Shown piece after piece: positions 15,732 through 22,762 of a DNA stretch of 41,413 bases (positions are counted from its first letter, which is position 1; each line of letters opens with the position of its first letter). The stretch is from an uncultured Spirochaetaceae bacterium (GTDB lineage Bacteria > Spirochaetota > Spirochaetia > Treponematales > Treponemataceae), in the NCBI GenBank assembly GCA_902789325.1, contig CADANN010000032.1:1-41413 (forward strand), given 5' to 3'. Under the pieces are notes generated by a model. The model saw nothing but the letters and a program-made list of their open reading frames with translations. It did no database searches and was not told the origin of the DNA. The position numbers and the translations under genes were made by a program.

Positions 15732-16265
15732 CTATTTTTGAGTTTCCAGAAGTTTATCTATGATTTTCTGCCACTCTTTCTGGCTTTTTGCTCCAAGGTA
15801 TGCCTGGCCAATCTGCTTTCCATTTTTATCAACAAAAACTGTTGTTGGTACTGCCTGAATGCCTCTTAAAAAAGTCTGGAACATTTCAATTGTAGGAACC
15901 AGGTTTTTGTATTTAACTCCAGTTTGTTTCATAATCATTAATGCATCTGCTTTTGCGGAAGAATCAAGTCTTCCCCAGTCATCAATAATATCAATTGGAA
16001 TCCCGATGATTTCAACACCCTTGCTTTTGTTTTCATCACTAAGCTTTGCAAGAGAAGGCATTTCACGGATACAAGGTCCACAGAAGGTTCCCCAGATATT
16101 TATCATTGTGATTTTATTATCAGCAAAAAGTTCGTTTGTGATTTTATTTCCATCGAGATCTTCAGTTGTAAAGGTATAATTTACTGAATTGTTTTTATTT
16201 TTTGTCTGGGCAAATGCCAGTGCTGTAAAGGTAAGGAGAATTACAGCCATAAATATTCTTTTCAT
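15732..16265 (-). CDS. Exported TlpA-like thiol:disulfide oxidoreductase
   Basis: This 177-residue thioredoxin-fold protein starts with a Sec signal ([20 protein letters not shown]) and has the active site FCGPC near residue 78 within [16 protein letters not shown], plus the cis-proline region [13 protein letters not shown]. It should reduce or oxidise disulfides outside the cytoplasmic membrane. The ATG at 16265 is preceded by AGGAG with 6-nt spacing; a longer in-frame start at 16301 is unlikely. It is the first gene of the three-gene redox operon and is divergent from argR. Confidence 0.88.
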   Translation of the reverse strand: MKRIFMAVILLTFTALAFAQTKNKNNSVNYTFTTEDLDGNKITNELFADNKITMINIWGTFCGPCIREMPSLAKLSDENKSKGVEIIGIPIDIIDDWGRLDSSAKADALMIMKQTGVKYKNLVPTIEMFQTFLRGIQAVPTTVFVDKNGKQIGQAYLGAKSQKEWQKIIDKLLETQK

Positions 16266-16370
16266 TTTTAGCTCCTGTTTGTTTGATTTAATTGTACACA
16301 ATATATTAAATATAACACTTTTTCCAGTGAAAGGTAATAGAAAAATGAAAAATAACAGAGTTTTTTATAA

Positions 16371-16410
16371 AAGTTGCATAAAATGCATAAAAAGTGTATA
16401 TTTATACATT
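16371..16410 (+). promoter_or_regulatory. argR promoter with ARG-box-like palindromes, possibly leaderless transcript
   Basis: TTGCAT (16374-16379), 17 bp, TATATT (16397-16402). The expected start of transcription falls at 16408-16411, on the argR ATG itself. TGCATAAAATGCATA and GTGTATATTTATACAT are AT-rich imperfect palindromes of the ARG-box type, so ArgR probably controls its own gene here. No ribosome-binding site precedes the ATG, which fits a leaderless message. Confidence 0.55.
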
Positions 16411-16881
16411 ATGAAGGAACGACAGTCTCGCCTTAAGGCAATCAAAACTCTTATCAAAAATAACACAATCGAAAGTCAGGATGATTTACTTTCTCTGCTC
16501 ACAAAAGAAGGTTACGAAGTTACTCAGGCAACTTTGAGCCGCGATCTTAAGCTTTTGAAAGTAGGTAAGGTGCCAGATGGCCAGAACGGCTATAAATATG
16601 CTTTACCTGGCGAAGATGAAAATGGCGAAAGTGAGGCTATTTACGTTCAGGATTTCCTTCGTGGCTACGTAAGTATTGATTTTTCGGGAAATATTGTCGT
16701 TATCAAAACCTTCCCGGGTCACGCAAACACTGTCTGCAATGCAATTGATAATCTGAATCTTGATGAAGTTCTCGGAACTGTAGCCGGCGACAACTGTATG
16801 TTTGCCTGCCTCCGCGAAGGCGTAACCGGCGACGAGTTCATGGAAAAGCTCAAAAAGCATATACCTGGTCTCGAAGACTAA
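16411..16881 (+). CDS. argR: Arginine repressor
   Basis: This 156-residue ArgR has the N-terminal winged helix (residues 1-70, with ESQDDLLSLLTKEGYEVTQA and SRDLKLLKV) and the C-terminal hexamerisation and arginine-binding domain (VVIKTFPGHANTVCNAID, then GTVAGDNCMFACLREG). With arginine it binds ARG boxes to repress arginine synthesis genes. The ATG at 16411 gives the family N-terminus; longer upstream starts run through the TlpA promoter area and add a hydrophobic stretch unlike the family. AT-rich palindromes just upstream suggest autoregulation. Confidence 0.92.
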   Translation: MKERQSRLKAIKTLIKNNTIESQDDLLSLLTKEGYEVTQATLSRDLKLLKVGKVPDGQNGYKYALPGEDENGESEAIYVQDFLRGYVSIDFSGNIVVIKTFPGHANTVCNAIDNLNLDEVLGTVAGDNCMFACLREGVTGDEFMEKLKKHIPGLED

Positions 16882-16922
16882 ATCTAGTTGTCTCATTTTC
16901 CTTTTTAAGTTAAACTTACCTC

Positions 16923-18233
16923 ATGCAATTTACAAGTACAAGAAATAGCAATTTAACGGTGAGTTTTTCTCAGGCAGTTCGGGATTGTATTCCTGACGAC
17001 GGTGGCGTTTTTGTGCCTTCTTCTATCGAAGATATGCGCCGCTGGATTTATTATATTGACGAAACAACTTCTTTTTCTTCTATAGCAGGTTCTCTTACTT
17101 CTGCTTTAATGCACGAAGAGTTTTCTCCAATCATTTGTGAAACTATCGCTACAGCCGCATTTCCAACAGAGCCGGTAGTACGTCAGCTTGATGGCAGTCT
17201 TTTTATGACAGAGATGTATCATGGCTTTACAGGCTGCCACCGCGACTACGGAGTTTCATATCTGGTAAGTTATCTTGAGACAACTTTGCAGCTCAAGGGC
17301 GGAAAAGCAGTTTTTGTTGATTTTACTCACGGCGGTCTTGGTGCTCTAATGTCCAAGATTTTAAAGGGTAAGAAAAACATCAAAGCTGTTCTCGTTTACA
17401 AAAAGGGAACCGTTCGTGGACTCGATCCTGAAAGCCTTGCCTGGAACGGCGGAAATATTTACCCGGTAGAAATGGAAGGAAGTGAGGCTGAAATTAAGGC
17501 CGCAATTTCCGAAGTATTTGCCGACCGCGAGTTTGTTCAGGCAAACGGTCTTACTGTTGCAAACACAACAAATGTCTGCCGTCTTCTCGGTCAGATCTTC
17601 TTCTTCCCATATTCATTCGCTCAGGTTAAGAATAAGTTTAACGGCGAGTTATATTATGCAATGGGGGCCGGTAATTACGGTTCATTGATAGCGGGGCTCT
17701 ACAGCTGGCGTTTTGCGCTTCCTGTAAACGGTTTTTATGTTCCAAGTACACCGGCTCTTGCCCGCAGTGCAAATGGAAATCCTGTAGTTCTTGATTCCCT
17801 TGTTGATTTGAAGGCGAGGGGAGAAGCAAATCCTGCAGTTCCTGCAAATCTTGAACGTCTTGAATCTTTCTTTGGAAAGAATGAGATGATGATGCGCAAC
17901 TTCATTTTCCCATGCGATGTTAGCGATGCTCAGCGCGATGCTGCTGCAAAAGAACTGTATATGAAGTACGGCGTTTTTGCAGATAAGGATACTGCCAGTG
18001 CTTATGCGGTTGTAAAAGAAAACTGCAGTGAAGTTTATGATGAAGACGGAGCCTTTATTTTGACCGCTTATAATCATCCTTCACTTTCTTCAGATTATTG
18101 CCGCCACGTAATTGGTGAAGCACCAGAAATGCCGGAAGAAATCAAAGCTGGATATGTTCCTTTTGAATTAAATCGTCCTACAATTTCCAGTGCAGCCGAT
18201 CTCAAAAAGATTGTAGACGGCATCTGGAAGTAG
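16923..18233 (+). CDS. Threonine-synthase-like protein lacking the PLP lysine
   Basis: This 436-residue protein aligns along its full length with the E. coli-type threonine synthase: N-terminal TSTRNSNLTVSFSQAV, MYHGFTGCHRDYG, the ANTTNVCRLLGQIFFF segment and GAGNYGSLIAGLYS. However, the PLP lysine of the HGPTLAFKDFG motif is arginine (R107, codon CGC at 17241-17243), and the TSGDTG loop reads FTHGGLG. It therefore cannot form the normal internal aldimine and is probably a pseudoenzyme or has a new role. The frame is intact, so it is maintained. It lies 41 bp after argR on the same strand and ends at the hairpin at 18238. Whether a true ThrC exists elsewhere cannot be seen. Confidence 0.85.
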   Translation: MQFTSTRNSNLTVSFSQAVRDCIPDDGGVFVPSSIEDMRRWIYYIDETTSFSSIAGSLTSALMHEEFSPIICETIATAAFPTEPVVRQLDGSLFMTEMYHGFTGCHRDYGVSYLVSYLETTLQLKGGKAVFVDFTHGGLGALMSKILKGKKNIKAVLVYKKGTVRGLDPESLAWNGGNIYPVEMEGSEAEIKAAISEVFADREFVQANGLTVANTTNVCRLLGQIFFFPYSFAQVKNKFNGELYYAMGAGNYGSLIAGLYSWRFALPVNGFYVPSTPALARSANGNPVVLDSLVDLKARGEANPAVPANLERLESFFGKNEMMMRNFIFPCDVSDAQRDAAAKELYMKYGVFADKDTASAYAVVKENCSEVYDEDGAFILTAYNHPSLSSDYCRHVIGEAPEMPEEIKAGYVPFELNRPTISSAADLKKIVDGIWK

Positions 18234-18237
18234 TGTC

Positions 18238-18262
18238 ATCCCGACGAAGGTCGGGATTTTTA
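18238..18262 (+). terminator. REP-like palindrome acting as a terminator
   Basis: ATCCCGA-CGAAGG-TCGGGAT (18238-18257) is followed by TTTTT, 4 bp after the threonine-synthase-like stop. It is a shortened member of the dispersed palindrome family and probably ends that transcript. It also marks the left break of the decayed gene that follows. Confidence 0.7.
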
Positions 18263-18624
18263 AGATTGCAGCCCTTGGCGTTGATCCCTTTCAGTCTTTT
18301 ATGGCCGGCCTCGACGCCCTTGTGCCGATTAAGTTTGGAACTTTGTATGTAATTGCGAATGCAGTGCTCTTTATTTTCATGCTGATTTTCGACCGCCACT
18401 ATATTGGCATCGCAACTTTTATCAATCTCTTTTTGCTCGGCTATATCACACAGTTCACTTACGAGTTTTTGCAGACGGTGATTGTAGATCCAGCAATATG
18501 GGTGCGTGTGCTTTGCCTCGTTGTTGGTGTTGGAACAATCATTACCGCATTTTTTATGGGGCCTCTTATTGAGTTCTTTAATGTACATTGTGCAAGACCA
18601 GTTTTGAATGGAGGAAATAAATGA
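18262..18624 (+). pseudogene. Decayed YczE/YitT-type membrane protein
   Basis: The open frame reads ALGVDPFQSFMAGLDALVP, then membrane helices (LYVIANAVLFIFMLIFD, IATFINLFLLGYITQFTYEF), then VRVLCLVVGVGTIITAFFMG and PLIEFFN. These pieces match the YczE/YitT-like integral membrane family, but the beginning of the protein is missing, no good start codon exists before 18301, and the second repeat half appears deleted between LCLVVG and VGTIITAFFMG, leaving about 120 residues where roughly 200 or more are usual. The left break coincides with the palindrome at 18238-18257. Its TGA overlaps the ATG of the nitroreductase (ATGA). A short expressed membrane protein starting at 18301 cannot be excluded. 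Confidence 0.6.
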
Positions 18625-19154
18625 ACGAAACACTTAAGGTATTAGAAACCCGCCGCAGCTGCCGCAAGTTCAAGAGCGAAATGTTGCCGGAAGAAGATTT
18701 GAATGCAATCATCCGTGCCGGAACTTATGCTCCAACCGGAATGAACAAACAGACACCAATAATCATCGCAGTAACAAATAAAGAACTTCGCGACAAAATC
18801 AGCGAAGAAAACCGCAAAATCGGTGGCTGGAACGAAGGCTTTGACCCATTCTATGGAGCCCCTGTAATTTTGATAGTTCTCGCTAACAAAGGCGAAAGCC
18901 CAAATTACATCTACGACGGCTCGTTAGTTATGGGTAACCTCATGAACGCCGCAGAAGCCCTTGGAATCGGCTCAATCTGGATTCACCGCGCAAAAGAAGA
19001 GTTCCAGAACGATTTCGGAAAGAAATTGCTCGCAGACCTCGGCATCACAGGCGACTTCGAAGGTATCGGCCACGTTGCCCTCGGATACGTTGACGAGGGT
19101 GGCGTAAAGCCAGCAGCTCCTCGTAAAGATAATTATGTTTATTGGGTGAGATAA
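18621..19154 (+). CDS. Nitroreductase-family flavoprotein
   Basis: This 177-residue protein has the FMN-binding nitroreductase fold: LETRRSCRKFKSEMLPEEDL at the start (phosphate-binding arginines), AGTYAPTGMNKQ, and GNLMNAAEALGIGSIWIHRAKEEF toward the C-terminus. Such enzymes use NAD(P)H to reduce nitro groups, quinones or flavins in the cytoplasm. GGAGG lies 6 nt before the ATG. The start overlaps the stop of the decayed membrane-protein gene by 4 bp, which suggests an old operon. The substrate is unknown. A hairpin follows at 19176. Confidence 0.9.
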   Translation: MNETLKVLETRRSCRKFKSEMLPEEDLNAIIRAGTYAPTGMNKQTPIIIAVTNKELRDKISEENRKIGGWNEGFDPFYGAPVILIVLANKGESPNYIYDGSLVMGNLMNAAEALGIGSIWIHRAKEEFQNDFGKKLLADLGITGDFEGIGHVALGYVDEGGVKPAAPRKDNYVYWVR

Positions 19155-19175
19155 TAGGGGTAATACTGAATATGG

Positions 19176-19220
19176 AAAGCTTACTCGGTTTAGCGACACG
19201 CGGGTAGGCTTTATTTTTTT
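19176..19220 (+). terminator. Rho-independent terminator after the nitroreductase gene
   Basis: AAAGCTTACTCG pairs with CGGGTAGGCTTT (12 bp, two G-U pairs) around a 13-nt loop and is followed by ATTTTTTT. It lies 22 bp after the stop codon. Confidence 0.75.
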
Positions 19221-19256
19221 GCTTTCTACAAGATTACTTGAAGAGAGTGGGCGCAT

Positions 19257-19973
19257 TTAAAGAAGATATTCTTCTCCATCATTACAAATTTTTATAATTT
19301 TTCCATCTTTTATAAGATATGCTTCCCCACAGATTCTTTCTGATTTACCATCAGAATAAAGATAACTTCCATCGCATATAGCGATAAACTGTCTGCCATA
19401 ACTATCTGGATAGGTAATTTCTTCAAATAATTTTTTCCCATCTAAAATATTGTCTTTTGTATTTTGATAGTGAGGAAGCAACATAATATCTGTTAGTCCC
19501 AAACCTTTTAGAAAACGCTTGAAATCAGGATTAACAGCTTCTCCTTTTTCTTCTGGTTGTGCATAAACAACATTTGCAGCATTCATACTTCCAGCACTGA
19601 TTCCTAATATGGTTCCATTAAAGTTTAGCAATAATTCTCTTAGTCCAATTTCAGAAAAAAATGAATTCTGAGTAGGTACATGTCCACCGCCTAAAATTAT
19701 AAAATCACTTGAATTAATAAGTTCCTGTGCTGATTTTTTATTTCTGTTATCTAAGATTTTATAATCTTCGAAACTAATTCCTGTAAATTCCATAGTGTAT
19801 TTTACAGCATTAGAAAATCCTTCTGTAAACTCTATATCAGATGGAGCGGATGTAATCATTAAAGCGTTATGATGTTCACATTTTAGCAATCTTTCAACGA
19901 ATTTATTTTTCTCATTCAATGGTTTTCCTGGTTCGGTAAAAGGTGAACTTACTAAAAACAATTCTTTAGACAT
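19257..19973 (-). CDS. Peptidase S51 family protein (PepE-like)
   Basis: This 238-residue protein has the class-I glutamine-amidotransferase-like fold of peptidase S51. The nucleophile serine sits in ILGISAGSMNAA (near residue 127), preceded by the loop IILGGGHVPTQNSFF near residue 95; LPHYQNT may supply the catalytic histidine. Members are alpha-aspartyl dipeptidases (PepE) or cyanophycinases; the length fits the dipeptidase type. It should act in the cytoplasm. AGGAG lies 8 nt before the ATG. No close functional neighbour: it stands alone on the minus strand, with 193 bp of AT-rich, apparently featureless sequence before the next gene. Confidence 0.85.
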   Translation of the reverse strand: MSKELFLVSSPFTEPGKPLNEKNKFVERLLKCEHHNALMITSAPSDIEFTEGFSNAVKYTMEFTGISFEDYKILDNRNKKSAQELINSSDFIILGGGHVPTQNSFFSEIGLRELLLNFNGTILGISAGSMNAANVVYAQPEEKGEAVNPDFKRFLKGLGLTDIMLLPHYQNTKDNILDGKKLFEEITYPDSYGRQFIAICDGSYLYSDGKSERICGEAYLIKDGKIIKICNDGEEYLL

Positions 19974-20166
19974 TTTTTTACTCCTGTTTTAAATTTTTAT
20001 TTTTTAACTATTAACAAATTCTTTCTAAAATAGCAAGGAACTTGATTTGCAAAAGCTGTTGCAAAATTGCTCTTAGAATATGAAACAAAATAGACAATGC
20101 TGGTATAAATAATATTATTAGAGTTTGCTAGTATTTTTCAGTAGTCTTGATTTATTTAAAAAACTT

Positions 20167-21081
20167 TTACCTTTTAAATTCAGCAGATAAGATCTTTGAA
20201 TATTCGCTATTTTTGTTTTCATCATATTCTTCAAGATAGCCGCCAAATATCCAGCCATATTGTTCTGCATCAACTACTGAAAAATAAATGTAGTACCAGT
20301 AACCTTTTACGCCATCATATTCTTCTATTTTTGTACTTCTGGCTCTTGTATCTATTACAGTTCCCTTTTTGACTGATTCAACAGATACGTTAAACATTTC
20401 ATCATAAAGCCAAACCTTCTGAGTTTTTGCGCTTGTAGATGGGGCTGTTCGGAACTTCACATTATCAGTTAAAACTTTTTTTGAAATATCAACAATCACA
20501 GGAATATTATTGATTTTAGCTTTCTCGCCGTTTTCTTTTTTACAGTCAGCCGGATAAAATGAAACACCGTTAAAAATGATTTCATTGTCATATAAAAAAC
20601 TGTCTGTTTCATAATTCAAGATTCCAGAAATAGTTTTTCCATCAAAGAGTGATAGGCAATATTTATGATTTTTATTAAAATCAAAGTCCGAAAGAATTAT
20701 CTTGCCAGCCTCTAGTGAATATTTTCCGAAAGCATATATATCAGCATAGACAGAGCCAATCGCAAAATAATCATCAGAATAAAATAAGAGTATTCCGGAA
20801 GAATCTTTTTCAGAATCAACCTTCCAGATTGTAGACATCAGTTTTTCTTTTGAAAGTTTTTTATCAGTTTTATCATAATTAAGATTTCGTTTTCTCCAGG
20901 ACATTCCATCGTTTGAATTTTTCCTGTAAAAGATTGCATCTGGATTTTCTGACTGCCATCCCTTTGCTTCAACTGAATTATTAAATCTGATTGCTTCTTT
21001 ATTGAAATCAGATTCTGCGCTCACATAACTTGTTAGGAAAATTAATGACAATATTAAAATTACTTTATTTACTTTTTTCAT
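20167..21081 (-). CDS. Exported protein with an SH3-like C-terminal domain
   Basis: This 304-residue protein has a Sec signal (residues 1-22, ending SYVSAES) and no lipobox. The central part is a beta-rich region of unknown type with DGKTISGILNYETDSF. The C-terminal third (TDNVKFRTAPSTSAKTQKVW and, further on, YGWIFGGYLEEYDE) has the layout of a bacterial SH3 domain, usually a peptidoglycan or peptide-binding module. The start is 1 bp after the stop of the membrane-anchored hydrolase, whose last codons carry its ribosome-binding site (AGGAG), so the two are co-expressed. Function unknown. Confidence 0.75.
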   Translation of the reverse strand: MKKVNKVILILSLIFLTSYVSAESDFNKEAIRFNNSVEAKGWQSENPDAIFYRKNSNDGMSWRKRNLNYDKTDKKLSKEKLMSTIWKVDSEKDSSGILLFYSDDYFAIGSVYADIYAFGKYSLEAGKIILSDFDFNKNHKYCLSLFDGKTISGILNYETDSFLYDNEIIFNGVSFYPADCKKENGEKAKINNIPVIVDISKKVLTDNVKFRTAPSTSAKTQKVWLYDEMFNVSVESVKKGTVIDTRARSTKIEEYDGVKGYWYYIYFSVVDAEQYGWIFGGYLEEYDENKNSEYSKILSAEFKR

Positions 21082-21082
21082 A

Positions 21083-22552
21083 TTAACTCCTATCCATTAA
21101 AAAAATCTTAATTTTTGCACTAAACTCTGTCGGCAGCTGAATCTGTGGCGAATGGCCGCAGCCTTCTAGCAGCTCAAGTTTTACTTTCGGGGCCGTGAGG
21201 CTCTCAACGTAATCCTTTACAAGTCCCACCGGGCAGATCCAGTCGCAGGAGCCGGAAATCAGAAGAACTGGCATCTGGTAATTGTCGGACGTCTCCAGTG
21301 CATTGAAATTATTCATATATTCTTCGAGGGGAGAAATCAGTTCTATAAAGCGGTTCAGGTTGAAAATCTGCATGAAGTACCAGCGCATGTCGTCAATTCC
21401 GGCAATCGGGCTTGTGAGAGCTGCGAAAACTGTAAGGTCCTTTGTGACTGTCTGAGGATGATATGGACTTACAAGTTTTCGCAGGGTAAAGAGATTTTGC
21501 AGGCTCATGTCTGCCATAAAGTTTTTGTAAGCGGCTTCGAGTGCTGTGGTGTCGTCGCCTTTTGAGCGGGCCTGGCTCAGGGCATCTTCATAAGAATAAA
21601 CTTCTCCGGCATAATTCTTTTCGTTTACGCACTGGCCAACTCCAATATAGGCAGAAACTTTTTCAGGGTGTGAAAGGGCATATCTGCTTCCAAGCATGGT
21701 GCCGTAAGAGTGACCGAGAATTATTACCTGCTTTTGATTGAAGCGCTGGCAGAGATAATTAACAAGAGCATCAAGGTCGACTAGCTGCTTGTCGAAAGTC
21801 AGACTTTTGTTGTCAGGGTCTTTCGCCGCATTCGGATAGTAAGAGCGACCGCCGCCCCGCTCATCCCAGCAGACAATGGTAAAGTCATCCGTAAGTAAAT
21901 CCTGCCAGCAGTAATCAACGTAAGTGGTTGGAGCACCAGGTCCGCCGTGCAGCGAAATGATAATCGGATTTTCTTTTGATTTGCCTGCGATGGTGATGTA
22001 TTCTTTCTGGTCGGTCAGCTGAAGATAAAGCTGCTCGTTTACACCATCTTTATAACTGACAGCCCTTTTAATCTGATTGATATTCCTGCCGGCTATGAAG
22101 AAGGTGAAGGCTCCGCAGACAATCACTGCGAGAATAATTCCAAGCCCCTTAAGGACTCCAAGCGTAATTCTTGCGACAGGCTTTCTTTTTGCGGGTGCCT
22201 CATAAACTTCTTTTTTGTGCTGGAGATGAATGCCGATATGGCCGACTCCCAGAATGTAAGAGCCGAAAATCATAAGAATGCTTCCGCCGTAGATTCCGAG
22301 CAGGAAAAATGCGATGACGGGCAGGGTAGCGCCGGCAACGGGAATGCCAAGAATACCACGGTAAAAATCCTTCATGGTCTTTTCGCTTTTGAAATATCGG
22401 ATCCAGTAAATCTCATAGAGGACCATGCACAAAAAAGAAATCCCAAGCACAGCCAGCCAGAAGTTCCAGCCCTTGAAGTTGAAGTCAGAAAAAATAAGGG
22501 CGACAGGAGTTACAATAAACTCCTTTGTTTTCCTTTGCGGCATATTTTTCAT
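21083..22552 (-). CDS. Membrane-anchored alpha/beta hydrolase, proline-iminopeptidase-like, with disrupted 5' end
   Basis: The first ~130 residues hold about four membrane helices with LYEIYWIRYFKSEKTMKDFY, and another helix lies near 132-152. The rest is an alpha/beta hydrolase of the proline iminopeptidase type: HGGPG (near 200), WDERGGGRS, GHSYGTMLGS (nucleophile Ser near 281), a C-terminal Asp in SGSCDW and GCGHSPQ with the His. It should hydrolyse peptides or esters. The apparent start at 22552 has no ribosome-binding site, while the natural N-terminus of the membrane part is encoded just upstream in another frame (22643-22485), pointing to a frameshift or small deletion. The protein also looks like a fusion of two genes. 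The downstream SH3-like gene is 1 bp away. Confidence 0.75.
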   Translation of the reverse strand: MKNMPQRKTKEFIVTPVALIFSDFNFKGWNFWLAVLGISFLCMVLYEIYWIRYFKSEKTMKDFYRGILGIPVAGATLPVIAFFLLGIYGGSILMIFGSYILGVGHIGIHLQHKKEVYEAPAKRKPVARITLGVLKGLGIILAVIVCGAFTFFIAGRNINQIKRAVSYKDGVNEQLYLQLTDQKEYITIAGKSKENPIIISLHGGPGAPTTYVDYCWQDLLTDDFTIVCWDERGGGRSYYPNAAKDPDNKSLTFDKQLVDLDALVNYLCQRFNQKQVIILGHSYGTMLGSRYALSHPEKVSAYIGVGQCVNEKNYAGEVYSYEDALSQARSKGDDTTALEAAYKNFMADMSLQNLFTLRKLVSPYHPQTVTKDLTVFAALTSPIAGIDDMRWYFMQIFNLNRFIELISPLEEYMNNFNALETSDNYQMPVLLISGSCDWICPVGLVKDYVESLTAPKVKLELLEGCGHSPQIQLPTEFSAKIKIFLMDRS

Positions 22553-22643
22553 AATCCTTTGGTTGATTTTTAGTCCAGATAAAGTTGGGAATAAGCAGCA
22601 TAAGCAGCCAGATTAATCCGATGTAAGAAAAGCCGAAGGTCAT
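22485..22643 (-). pseudogene. Out-of-frame 5' segment of the membrane-hydrolase gene
   Basis: ATG at 22643 has AGGAG 8 nt upstream and begins MTFGFSYIGLIWLLMLLIPN, a membrane helix followed by FIWTKNQPKDYEKYAAKENK. This reads like the true N-terminus of the membrane domain that continues in the next frame from 22552. The frame then runs into a stop at 22485. The break point is probably near 22525, in the A-rich stretch shared by both frames (GGAAAACAAAGGAG). Confidence 0.6.
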
Positions 22644-22672
22644 TTGTAAATTCTCCTGTGGTATTATGTGAG

Positions 22673-22707
22673 TAAAAATCCCCTTACTATAGGGCAAGGG
22701 GATTTTT
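22673..22707. terminator. Bidirectional terminator between the GH13 and hydrolase genes
   Basis: AAAATCCCCTT and AAGGGGATTTT form an 11-bp stem around a 10-nt loop, with T-runs on both strands. On the minus strand it lies about 55 bp after the GH13 stop. Confidence 0.85.
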
Positions 22708-22762
22708 ACGATGATTTGATTATTAATATTGTAACACCTGTCGGGGACGGCAGTGTTCCTTT

